Positions 7,017-14,033 of a stretch of DNA of 25,414 nt are shown here, one piece after another (the stretch's first letter is position 1; every line of letters starts with the position of its first letter). The stretch comes from a virus. Location of the stretch: the IMG/VR virus record IMGVR_UViG_3300038701_000692, positions 1 to 25,414 of that record; one strand, written 5' to 3'. Under the pieces are notes generated by a model. It was not told where the DNA came from. It did not search any database and saw only the letters and a list, made by a program, of their open reading frames with translations. The position numbers and the translations under genes were made by a program.

Positions 7017-7672
7017 TGGATTGGTTCCCCTTGTGGGATCAAATGACCGCACAAAACCTCCCAAGCGACAGGGAAGTGAGGAGCCAAAAGCTCACTGATC
7101 ATCTCGGCTACGTAACGAGTTTCGGCTTGAGAATCTTCGTGCATTCGCTGCTTACAGACACGAGCAAAGGCAGCAAGACTTCCGGTCCAGTACCAGCTTG
7201 TCATCATAGATTGAGGCAAGATCATACGGGCCTGTTCTGGCGCTACACCTTCCTCGATCATGTGATCATAAGCGGCTAAGGCCATATGAACTGCGTCAAG
7301 GTAAGCATGGTTGATGCTCTCCTGATCTGGATGAGGACCACCGCTACCTTGTTTCTTGTTCTCAGCCTTGGTGCGCCATTCCCCGGGGTGAAAGATCCCC
7401 GGTTCATCATCGACATAACGCCTAGAAATCTCGTTTTCAGAGATACCAACTTTATGTTTAAACAACTGTCTAGCGCAGAACACTGGAGCTGTGATCATAA
7501 ACGTCGCGGTGCAATGACTGAACGGGGTCCAGTGGTTATGCTTGGCGAGGTACTGAATTAGCTTTGTGTCAGACTCATCGAACTCTTCTTTGTACTTATC
7601 AAAGGAGACCCGAGCACTGTTGACGACCGATAAGTCATCGCCCATCAGGTCAATTAGGGAAACTGAAATCAA
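7013..7672 (-). CDS. thyX: Flavin-dependent thymidylate synthase ThyX
   Basis: This 219-aa enzyme makes dTMP from dUMP using FAD and methylene-tetrahydrofolate. The family N-terminus is recognisable (SLIDLMGDDLSVVNSARVSF). The signature motif reads KHKVGISENEISRRY (residues 72-86), where the family usually has RHR at the start, so both arginines are lysine here. The later region ILPQSMMTSWYWTGSLAAFA also fits. The start that preserves the family N-terminus is a TTG at 7672, with AAAGGAG 10 nt upstream. This lies within the 3' end of the HNH gene and overlaps it by 23 nt. With RNR, MazG and glutaredoxin it forms a dNTP-supply set. Confidence 0.93.
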   Translation of the reverse strand: MISVSLIDLMGDDLSVVNSARVSFDKYKEEFDESDTKLIQYLAKHNHWTPFSHCTATFMITAPVFCARQLFKHKVGISENEISRRYVDDEPGIFHPGEWRTKAENKKQGSGGPHPDQESINHAYLDAVHMALAAYDHMIEEGVAPEQARMILPQSMMTSWYWTGSLAAFARVCKQRMHEDSQAETRYVAEMISELLAPHFPVAWEVLCGHLIPQGEPIH

Positions 7673-8156
7673 ACTCTGGTTGCTCCTTTAGATTAATTTC
7701 GCGGACGTAATCTGCGACTTTTAAGAATACTTCTGGATCGGTGCAGTTATTTTTGACGCGGTTAGCAAGCCAAGAGACCCACGCCACGTTACCAATAGTG
7801 TATCCTTGGTTCGGTATTAATTGATCTAGCGTGGCTTTATAGTCCTCATACTGAGGAGCAAACAGATCAATATCTATATCCAGTATAGCACACTTTCCTG
7901 ATTGCTCGTTCCATAGATTTTGCAAGTAATCTTTTGTTACATTGAAAACCTTACCATGATGTTTGCAATGACTTCTTTTTCTTTTAAATACTTGATCGAA
8001 TACATCTTCGCGACGTTGTTCAGCTTTGAGGTTGTTTCTGGTTAGGTTGAAACAGGCCTTACAGTCTGTCCTGTATTTCTCTTGGTCTGATCTCCAAAAG
8101 AAATCGGAGATTGGCTTAGTTACATCGCATTTAGTACAGGTCCTAGTCTCCTCCAC
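7650..8156 (-). CDS. HNH-type homing endonuclease, probably a mobile insertion
   Basis: This 168-aa protein has an N-terminal zinc-ribbon (CTKC at about residues 7-10 and CKAC about 25 residues later), a basic middle and a C-terminal HNH-like region. That region ends TLDQLIPNQGYTIGNVAWVS then ANRVKNN, a signature of phage-borne HNH endonucleases that cut DNA and spread themselves. The start is GTG at 8156, overlapping the end of the glutaredoxin gene by 14 nt. The gene is visibly more AT-rich than its neighbours, which fits recent acquisition. Its 3' end now carries the thyX Shine-Dalgarno and start codon. Confidence 0.82.
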   Translation of the reverse strand: MEETRTCTKCDVTKPISDFFWRSDQEKYRTDCKACFNLTRNNLKAEQRREDVFDQVFKRKRSHCKHHGKVFNVTKDYLQNLWNEQSGKCAILDIDIDLFAPQYEDYKATLDQLIPNQGYTIGNVAWVSWLANRVKNNCTDPEVFLKVADYVREINLKEQPEFDFSFPN

Positions 8157-8388
8157 GAGAAGACTCCTTGACCATACGCTCGTACTCTACATACCCACCG
8201 ATATGCTTACCGTTTACCCAGATCTGAGGAACCGTATCGAACCGCTCGATCTCGATGTAGTTCTTGATCTCAGCGTTTCTCTCTTTGTCGAGGTCAATAT
8301 ACTCCCATTTGTGGGACGATTTAGATGCAAGTTGACGGGCAAGGCGGCAATACTTGCAGCCCTGTTTACCAAGGATGGTTACTTTCAT
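8143..8388 (-). CDS. Glutaredoxin-like protein
   Basis: This 81-aa thioredoxin-fold protein starts at the ATG at 8388, which overlaps the phoH stop as TAATG; a longer upstream frame is not needed. The redox motif is CKYC (residues 11-14), followed by the cis-proline region TVPQIWVNGKHIGGYVE (glutathione binding). It probably recycles the C-terminal cysteines of the phage class II RNR, although host thioredoxin could do so too. The C-terminus overlaps the HNH gene. Confidence 0.92.
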   Translation of the reverse strand: MKVTILGKQGCKYCRLARQLASKSSHKWEYIDLDKERNAEIKNYIEIERFDTVPQIWVNGKHIGGYVEYERMVKESSRGGD

Positions 8389-9143
8389 TAGAGGCCTTCT
8401 TCGTGGAACGCTTCGAGCCACTGACGAACGATGCCAGACCTAACGATATCTTCGAGGCCTAGTTCGACGTGGACGCAATCGATGTTGTGAGTTTTGGAAA
8501 GATCAATCAGATGCTGGAGACCGGACTTCTCAGCGAGGTCTGTCTGATTGGTGTCGCCAGTGATGACGAGTTGAGTCCCCTCGCCAACACGAGTGACCAA
8601 CATCTTGAGTTCATGGAGTGAACAGTTCTGCGCTTCATCTACGATGACAAAGGCATTCTTGAACGTGCGTCCCCGCATGGTTTCTAGGGGCGCAATTTCG
8701 ATGACCCCCTTGTCCATGCAGTACTTGAAGTGACCAGAGCCTAAGCGCTCAGAGAGCGGCTCCGTCAGAGGGATCATCCACGGGGCCATCTTTTCATCGA
8801 TGGACCCCGGGAAGTGACCGAGCGTCTTGCCAGCAGCCACGTTGGGTCGTGTCAAAACGATCTTCTCGATCTGGTTTGCTGCCAGCATATCCGCCGCAAT
8901 GACGGAGGCGATGTAGGACTTACCCGTCCCCGCTGCTCCGCTTACGAGTACTTGGCTTGCTGACTTTATTGCCTTGATCAGCCTTAGCTGCCCCGGCGTC
9001 TTTGCCTTTAGGGGTGGCCTGTCGGCCTTTGGCCTTGGCTGGGGTTGGACTTGATCGCGCTGCTGTAGAAGCTCCCGAGCTAATGCTCTTCGCTGGCGCT
9101 TCTGTTCCCGCTTCTCCTGACGGGTTTGTCGCTTTTGGTTCAT
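8388..9143 (-). CDS. phoH: PhoH-like ATPase
   Basis: This 251-aa P-loop protein has a Walker A motif GAAGTGKS at about residue 70, TRPNVAAGKTLGHFPGS, Walker B FVIVDEAQN and sensor-like VITGDTNQTD. This is the standard PhoH domain common in marine phages. Its role in phages is unsettled (RNA metabolism or phosphate stress have been proposed). The N-terminal 50 residues are very basic and Gln/Arg-rich and look disordered. The ATG lies 3 nt after GGAG. The first 224 nt overlap, out of frame, the 3' half of the upstream Zn-finger gene. The stop overlaps the glutaredoxin start. Confidence 0.93.
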   Translation of the reverse strand: MNQKRQTRQEKREQKRQRRALARELLQQRDQVQPQPRPKADRPPLKAKTPGQLRLIKAIKSASQVLVSGAAGTGKSYIASVIAADMLAANQIEKIVLTRPNVAAGKTLGHFPGSIDEKMAPWMIPLTEPLSERLGSGHFKYCMDKGVIEIAPLETMRGRTFKNAFVIVDEAQNCSLHELKMLVTRVGEGTQLVITGDTNQTDLAEKSGLQHLIDLSKTHNIDCVHVELGLEDIVRSGIVRQWLEAFHEEGL

Positions 9144-9258
9144 GCTCTCCGCACCAATAGGTCGCTGCCACGTTGATGGATCGTGGGTAGCGATTGCATT
9201 GAAGTCCGAAGGATCTTTGAGTGAGGTACTTACAGTTAAGACAACTGACTGTCGTCAT
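8920..9258 (-). CDS. Small zinc-finger-like protein overlapping phoH
   Basis: This 112-aa frame has an N-terminal Cys-rich module (CLNCKYLTQRSFGLQCNRYP then YWCGEHEP), four cysteines spaced like a zinc knuckle, a type often seen in small phage proteins. A strong GGAAGG lies 8 nt before the ATG, so the start is well supported. The C-terminal half is low-complexity Ala, Ser, Lys and Thr and lies wholly inside the phoH N-terminal region in another frame. The Cys module is probably conserved, whereas the tail may be constrained by phoH. No specific function is known. Confidence 0.72.
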   Translation of the reverse strand: MTTVSCLNCKYLTQRSFGLQCNRYPRSINVAATYWCGEHEPKATNPSGEAGTEAPAKSISSGASTAARSSPTPAKAKGRQATPKGKDAGAAKADQGNKVSKPSTRKRSSGDG

Positions 9259-9320
9259 GTCGGCTTCCTTCCTTTCCGGCTGTATTTCTTGAGGTTCTTG
9301 TTGCGCCGCTGCTGGAACAT
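9255..9320 (-). CDS. Possible 21-aa basic peptide
   Basis: A short ATG frame between DNA polymerase and the Zn-finger gene encodes a very basic peptide (MFQQRRNKNLKKYSRKGRKP). Its stop overlaps the next start codon as ATGA, and the same purine-rich stretch serves as the downstream Shine-Dalgarno. No clear Shine-Dalgarno precedes its own ATG. The frame extends further upstream into the polymerase gene without a good start. It may be only a leader that happens to be open; confidence is low. Confidence 0.3.
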   Translation of the reverse strand: MFQQRRNKNLKKYSRKGRKPT

Positions 9321-9354
9321 CGGTGACCGAAGTTTCAGTGCGACAGGATTACGC

Positions 9355-11121
9355 TTAGTGGGTCTCGGCCCAGTTCCGTCCGACATTGAACTCTCCATCG
9401 AGGGGCATTCTAAAGTTGAAGAACTTCTCGGTTCTCTTGATTGCATCGATGCAGGTCTGTCCGACCTCTTCGGCTATCTCAGGAGGACAGGAGAGTTGGA
9501 CTTCGTCGTGGACCCAAGCGTGCCACTGAACGTCGAGACTGCGCTCTTTGAAGAGGACATCCATCTCGACAAGCATCTTTTTGCAGATAGCGGCCCCGGC
9601 CCCTTGAAGTAGGGTATTGAGGGCTGCGTGTGCGCTGCGAACGTGGATCTTTCGACGGTCCAGTCCGTAGAGAAAACCTTCTTTGGCTTTGTCTTTGACG
9701 GAGTTGGACAGGTGCTTGATTGCAGGAACGGCCTTGAGAAACTTTTGCTTGAGGTAAGCGCCTTTGTTCTCATTGCCGCCAACAATGCTACCGATCTTCG
9801 CGTTACCAGCTCCGAAAAGCCAAGCGTAAATGAAAGTCTTCGCTTGGTTCCTAGTCTCTAGACCCGCAGCCTTCTGGTTGGCTGTGTGGATGTCACCGTT
9901 AAGGATCTCATCCCCATAGTCACCATCGTCCCATCGGGCCATGTAGTGAGCGAGACACCGAAGCTCCAAGCCTGAAGCGTCGAAGCCAAGCAACACGCGA
10001 CCCTCGGGGGCGGTGAACAGACTTCGGCACTCCTTACCGTATGGAGCATTGACCCCCGGAACTTGGGCCACGTTTGGCGAAGAATGTGTCGCTCGCCCTG
10101 TGACCGCATGGTTGGTATTGACCCGTCCGTGGATTCTTCCGTTCTTGACCTTCTTGAGCCAGCCTTGGCTACCCTGTGCCAGTTGTCCTAGCCGCTTCTC
10201 GATTGTAAAATTCTCGGCTAGTAGTTTGGCTTCAGGGTAGGGGAGGCTGTTGAGTACAGTCTCATCGATCTTCGGCTTCAGTCCATCGGTCAGAACCGTT
10301 GGCTTCCAGCCTTTGACTTTCATCAGGCGGTCAGCGATATGGTCCCGAGACGCTGGGTTGAAGACGATCTCTTTGGTCTTGTACGTCAACTCGCCCTTCA
10401 CGTAGCCCCGGGTCTTGTTGTTGACCTTGGGAATGAAGGGAGTCTTGATCTCCCACGGTGGAAAGATTTCAGCCAGCTCCTGATGGAGTTGAGCCTGACG
10501 GGATTGGAGACTACGAAGGAGACTCTCGGCTGCCTCAACATCAAAGGGGAAGCCCGTCGCTTCCTGCCGAGACATGATCCGTGCAACGTCCTGTTCAAGC
10601 TGTCGAGCGACTGGAGAATACTCCTGTTTCTCGATCCACTCCCACAAGGCGAGTGTCACCTCGACATCTTGCTGGGCGTAGGTGAACATGGACTCATTGA
10701 ACTGAAACCAATCTCCCTCGTAGTCGTCCTTGAGGACGCCAAGACGCATACCCCACGCCTTGAGACTGTGACGACCCCGGAGTTCTTTTGGGAACTCTAG
10801 GCCCTTGCTGATCTGACGCTCATCATCGTCCCACAGAGTAGGCCAGATGAGGCGTGTATCAACGATGGTGTCAAAGTCTCGGCGGTCATCTACGCGGTCC
10901 CACCAATCATAGATTTTTGCTAACGCACGGTTATCAAAGTTCCAGATGTTGTGACCGATCAGTCCGTCACTTTCGTAAAGCTCACGGGCTAGATCTTCAC
11001 ACTGCGCTGGGCGAGCGGCTAGGCGCTCTCCAGTGTCTAAGTTGATTGCAGTGATACAGTGGACAGTATCGAGTTGGTCGAGCAGACCGTTGGTCTCGAT
11101 GTCGTAGATAAACTTGGGCAT
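9355..11121 (-). CDS. T7-like family A DNA polymerase with 3'-5' exonuclease domain
   Basis: This 588-aa replicative polymerase has Exo I YDIETNG (Asp7, Glu9), later exonuclease motifs including HNIWNFDNRAL and YAQQDVEVT, and polymerase motif A FDASGLELRCLAHYM (Asp381). Motif B is RNQAKTFIYAWLFGA (Lys428, Tyr432) and motif C is VHDEV (Asp539, Glu540). Tyr432 is at the position of T7 Tyr526. T7 polymerase has 704 residues; most of the deficit falls between FPPWEIK and FNPASRDHI (about 220-262), where T7 carries its thioredoxin-binding loop. GAGGAG lies 5 nt before the ATG. It is preceded by the coiled-coil gene and is probably transcribed from the promoter at 11611-11628. Confidence 0.97.
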   Translation of the reverse strand: MPKFIYDIETNGLLDQLDTVHCITAINLDTGERLAARPAQCEDLARELYESDGLIGHNIWNFDNRALAKIYDWWDRVDDRRDFDTIVDTRLIWPTLWDDDERQISKGLEFPKELRGRHSLKAWGMRLGVLKDDYEGDWFQFNESMFTYAQQDVEVTLALWEWIEKQEYSPVARQLEQDVARIMSRQEATGFPFDVEAAESLLRSLQSRQAQLHQELAEIFPPWEIKTPFIPKVNNKTRGYVKGELTYKTKEIVFNPASRDHIADRLMKVKGWKPTVLTDGLKPKIDETVLNSLPYPEAKLLAENFTIEKRLGQLAQGSQGWLKKVKNGRIHGRVNTNHAVTGRATHSSPNVAQVPGVNAPYGKECRSLFTAPEGRVLLGFDASGLELRCLAHYMARWDDGDYGDEILNGDIHTANQKAAGLETRNQAKTFIYAWLFGAGNAKIGSIVGGNENKGAYLKQKFLKAVPAIKHLSNSVKDKAKEGFLYGLDRRKIHVRSAHAALNTLLQGAGAAICKKMLVEMDVLFKERSLDVQWHAWVHDEVQLSCPPEIAEEVGQTCIDAIKRTEKFFNFRMPLDGEFNVGRNWAETH

Positions 11122-11156
11122 GCTGGCTCCTCAATGGGATTATCGCGTTTGTGGGA

Positions 11157-11558
11157 CTAATAGGCCAAACGAATGGGCAAACCGTCCCTGATAACAATGT
11201 CCGCACGGATCTTGAACTCAGTCAGATCGCGGCACTTGTCAGCGAGACCGATGGTGTCACGGATGATTTCGTCATCAGCGATGATGGTCTCAGCTCTCAT
11301 GAAGGCATCGACGGGGATACCCCAATACTCGAAGTCTGGCTCTGGAGCTTTGTCATCACCAGAGGCTAGGAGTTCTGCGAGCTGTTCGGACTGGAAATCC
11401 AGTTCGTCCTGCTTGCGTGTCAGGATCTGTTCAAGGTGATTTGCTTCATCGCAAAGCTCTTCGATCGCTTCATCTGCATTGGCTAAAGCTTCTCGCAGTT
11501 GGTCATTCTCGCGGACCAAATCTTCGATGATCTTGCGAGCTGATGGTACATTAGACAT
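11157..11558 (-). CDS. Coiled-coil acidic protein between helicase and DNA polymerase
   Basis: This 133-aa protein starts at the ATG at 11558, with AAGGAAACAACA upstream. The longer frame to 11696 overlaps the helicase gene and lacks a ribosome site. Residues about 5-65 form a strong heptad-type helix (IIEDLVRENDQLREALANAD, then EELCDEANHLEQIL), followed by an acidic linker and an alpha/beta-like C-terminal part ending DGLPIRLAY. I recognise no family. Its placement in the replication cluster suggests an accessory or structural role in replication. A phage promoter lies 50-70 nt upstream, inside the helicase 3' end. Confidence 0.82.
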   Translation of the reverse strand: MSNVPSARKIIEDLVRENDQLREALANADEAIEELCDEANHLEQILTRKQDELDFQSEQLAELLASGDDKAPEPDFEYWGIPVDAFMRAETIIADDEIIRDTIGLADKCRDLTEFKIRADIVIRDGLPIRLAY

Positions 11559-11568
11559 TGTTGTTTCC

Positions 11569-13203
11569 TTAGAAATCTGAGTGTTCTTCAGGCCAAGCAG
11601 AGTTTTGGCTGCTATACGACGTGTTAGCTTCAGCAACGGCTGACAGACGCCCCGTGGTCTTGTCGTACTGGAGCTGACCAGCGACCCCACAGTCACCAGA
11701 GAACCTGTTCTTCAGGACGCGGATGGTCGTGAGGTTCTTGGTCTCTTCGTCCTGCTGATTGCGCTCCAAGCCGATGACCATGTCACAGACCTGACCGAGA
11801 CCTGCGGACCCACGGAGCTGACCGAGACGTGTCTGAGCGCCTTCCTCGTGTGGAGTTCCTTCAGGTCGCTTGAGGTGTGAGATCACGATCAGGCCGATGC
11901 CTGTGTTCTCCACCAGTGAGCGCAACTTAGTGGCGAGATTATCGATAAGTCTTCGCTCATCACCTTCGCCCAATCCTGAGACCACGATGGAGACGTGATC
12001 GAGAATGATGTAGTCACACTCACAGGACACAGCGAGGTAGCGGATCTTGCCGATAAGAGCGTCGATGTCCGACGATCCCCAGTGGTCGTAGAGGTAGAGG
12101 CGACCCGTGCCGCACGTAGCATCGAAGGCCTCCTTGAGATCCTCGTCACCGACCTGATAATCAGGAATATGGATCGGAGCATTCAGGTGGAGGCCCATGA
12201 TACCCTTAGCGGTGCGGGTCGTGTTTTCCTCTAGCATCAACGCACCAACAGTCATCGACTGGTTTATGAGTAGGTCGTACATGATCTCTCGGATGACCGA
12301 GGACTTACCCATGCCCGAGCCTGAGGTGAAACAAACCATTTCCCCCTTGCGGAGACCGTGGGTCATTTCATTCAGCTTGGGCCACGGGTAATCGACAGCC
12401 TCGTGAAGCTGGACCTTAGACACTTCATGCCAAAGGTCTTTGGCGTTTAGGATGCCGTCAGGACGGTACGCCTTGGCTTGCCAGCAGCTATCTACGAGTT
12501 CCTTACCCTTACCAGCCAGTAACGCTTCACTAGCGTCCTTGGCAGGAAGCGTAGCGATGTAAGCCTTACCGGGAGGAAGTTTTTCCGCAGCTTCTTTGGC
12601 AGCGGTCTGACCAGCGTCGTCCATGTCGAATGCGATAACCACACGCTCGAATGTTGATAGCCACTCGGACTGCTGCGCAAATATCTTGGCTGCGCTCTGT
12701 GCGCCGTTTGGTAACGACACCACAGGCCATTTACCCTGTCCCATGACTTGAGCCATTGCGAGGCAGTCAATCTCACCCTCAACAATGGTGACCATCTTAC
12801 CACCTTGTCCGAAGAGGTGTTGGCCGAAGAAGCCAGCGTCCTTGAGCGAACCCTTGATGCTGAACTTCTTATCGGCTGTGCGGATCTTCTGACCCACAAG
12901 CTGTCCGCCTGATCTGTAGTTGGCAATATGGACAGTCTTGTCACCTTGCTTGCCTACTTGATAACCATACTTGCGGCAGATATCTTCAGTTATCTTTCGC
13001 TTTCCAAGAGCCTGATATTCACCAGTCAAGAACTCGCTGGGAGTGACTGGTTTCTCGATGGTTGTGCCATCAGTCTGTACTCGATAGCTACACCCGAAAC
13101 AGAAGGAATGAGTATCGTACACCGCAAGGTTGTCCTTGCTCCCACATGAGGGGCAGGGTTCATGGCGGATGAAGGTACTCTCAGGATACTGGTCGTCTTG
13201 CAT
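11569..13203 (-). CDS. Primase-helicase (T7 gp4-like)
   Basis: This 544-aa protein has an N-terminal zinc-binding domain (CPSC at 17-20, CFGC at 35-38), a TOPRIM primase core (VEGEIDCLAM near 141-150, FDMDDAGQ near 192-199) and a C-terminal RecA-like DnaB-family helicase. The helicase has Walker A SGSGMGKS (294-301), LEEN, IILDHVSIVV as Walker B, and the SHLKRP motif. It primes lagging strands and unwinds the fork. The acidic tail ends with an aromatic residue (WPEEHSDF), as in T7 gp4, where that tail contacts the polymerase. AAGGGAAGCCA precedes the ATG, which lies inside the 3' end of the amidase gene. A promoter is embedded near its C-terminal codons. Confidence 0.96.
   Translation of the reverse strand: MQDDQYPESTFIRHEPCPSCGSKDNLAVYDTHSFCFGCSYRVQTDGTTIEKPVTPSEFLTGEYQALGKRKITEDICRKYGYQVGKQGDKTVHIANYRSGGQLVGQKIRTADKKFSIKGSLKDAGFFGQHLFGQGGKMVTIVEGEIDCLAMAQVMGQGKWPVVSLPNGAQSAAKIFAQQSEWLSTFERVVIAFDMDDAGQTAAKEAAEKLPPGKAYIATLPAKDASEALLAGKGKELVDSCWQAKAYRPDGILNAKDLWHEVSKVQLHEAVDYPWPKLNEMTHGLRKGEMVCFTSGSGMGKSSVIREIMYDLLINQSMTVGALMLEENTTRTAKGIMGLHLNAPIHIPDYQVGDEDLKEAFDATCGTGRLYLYDHWGSSDIDALIGKIRYLAVSCECDYIILDHVSIVVSGLGEGDERRLIDNLATKLRSLVENTGIGLIVISHLKRPEGTPHEEGAQTRLGQLRGSAGLGQVCDMVIGLERNQQDEETKNLTTIRVLKNRFSGDCGVAGQLQYDKTTGRLSAVAEANTSYSSQNSAWPEEHSDF
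11611..11628 (-). promoter_or_regulatory. Phage RNAP promoter inside the helicase 3' end
   Basis: This is an exact copy of GCTAACACGTCGTATAGC (minus strand), identical to the copies before RNAP and SSB. It lies within the C-terminal codons of the primase-helicase (encoding part of EANTSYSSQ), about 55 nt before the coiled-coil gene. The perfect identity inside coding sequence argues for selection as a promoter driving the coiled-coil and DNA polymerase genes. Confidence 0.85.
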
Positions 13204-13606
13204 TGGCTTCCCTTACGAAATCTTGCAGAGGGTCGTAACCCTCGATTCCAAGTAACTTCGGGGCTGCAACCGCTGTGACGTGATAGTAGTGATAGAGGCT
13301 GTCGAGCAGGTCGTGTGCGTGACTGGCTGGACCTGCGGGTAGGGGTGTCTTGCCATCCCAACCAACGAAGGCAACGCCGATTGAGTGCGTGTCCCAGCCA
13401 TCTAAGTGATGGCCGATGGTGTCAGGGTGGCGGGTCGTACTTGAGCCTTTCGGATCGACGCAGAAGTGCATACCGCAACAGAAATACCCAGCGCGTCGGT
13501 GGAGAATATCTAGCTCGTTGGCTGTCTCGGCTCTCGTGAGTGCGTGAACGATAATCACTTCCGTAGCTGGACGGTCGTTTGTCCACTTACGTAATTCGAA
13601 GTTCAC
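13181..13606 (-). CDS. T7 gp3.5-like amidase homologue with missing zinc ligands
   Basis: This 141-aa protein starts at GTG 13606, which has an excellent GGAGGAG 7 nt upstream. The fold is recognisable against T7 lysozyme: VIIVHALT (His21, first zinc ligand), CGMHFCVDPKGS (T7 has VGYHFII), and DGWDTHSIGVAFVGWDGK. In the C-terminal segment T7 has His122, Lys128 and Cys130 (HHEVAPKAC). Here the aligned segment is TAVAAPKLLG, which keeps Lys117 but has Thr111 and Leu119 in place of the His and Cys. Tyr46 of T7 is Met46 here. Peptidoglycan hydrolysis is therefore doubtful. T7 lysozyme also binds and inhibits T7 RNAP, and that role may be what remains. It sits between endonuclease I and primase. 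Confidence 0.85.
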   Translation of the reverse strand: MNFELRKWTNDRPATEVIIVHALTRAETANELDILHRRAGYFCCGMHFCVDPKGSSTTRHPDTIGHHLDGWDTHSIGVAFVGWDGKTPLPAGPASHAHDLLDSLYHYYHVTAVAAPKLLGIEGYDPLQDFVREANARRPVS

Positions 13607-14033
13607 GGGGAGGCTCCTCCAGCCATGACTCAGGAATAGGCTCTTTGTCTGAGTATCCGTGCCACAGAAAGTTATTTCGGTCGCACCACATGGCGTAGGT
13701 AGTTTTGCTCTTCTTACCGATTTTGGAGCGAGGGTTACTAAAGACAAACCGGATATCTAGGTGAGGCTGAGAGTCTCGCAACATCAGGAATTTTAGCCTG
13801 TCTGAGGTCACCCAGCGGCCTTTGGTCTCAATTATGATGCCGTTAGGCAGTATGAAATCAGGAGTGTACTTGCGTGGCTTGGCTGGCTGGATGAACGGAA
13901 CCTTCAGAGGTTCGTACTCAAAAGGAATACGGGACTCCCTAAGAAATCCCGCAACCTTCTCTTCCAACCCAGATCGATAACCCTCAACGATCCCCCTATC
14001 CTTGGTAGAGGGTTTAGAAGTCATCGTGGTCAT
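13587..14033 (-). CDS. Endonuclease I / Holliday junction resolvase (T7 gp3-like)
   Basis: This 148-aa protein starts at ATG 14033 (a second ATG at 14024 is possible), close to the 149 aa of T7 gp3. The core is clear: EGYRSGLEEKVAGFLRES, FEYEPLKVPF, and the catalytic YTPDFILPNG followed by IIIETKGRW. The last supplies the Asp, Glu and Lys of the nuclease site. It resolves branched DNA during phage replication and helps break down host DNA. GGAG lies just upstream, inside the end of the SSB gene, with a 20-nt overlap. Its 3' end overlaps the amidase homologue by about 20 nt. Confidence 0.95.
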   Translation of the reverse strand: MTTMTSKPSTKDRGIVEGYRSGLEEKVAGFLRESRIPFEYEPLKVPFIQPAKPRKYTPDFILPNGIIIETKGRWVTSDRLKFLMLRDSQPHLDIRFVFSNPRSKIGKKSKTTYAMWCDRNNFLWHGYSDKEPIPESWLEEPPRELRIT

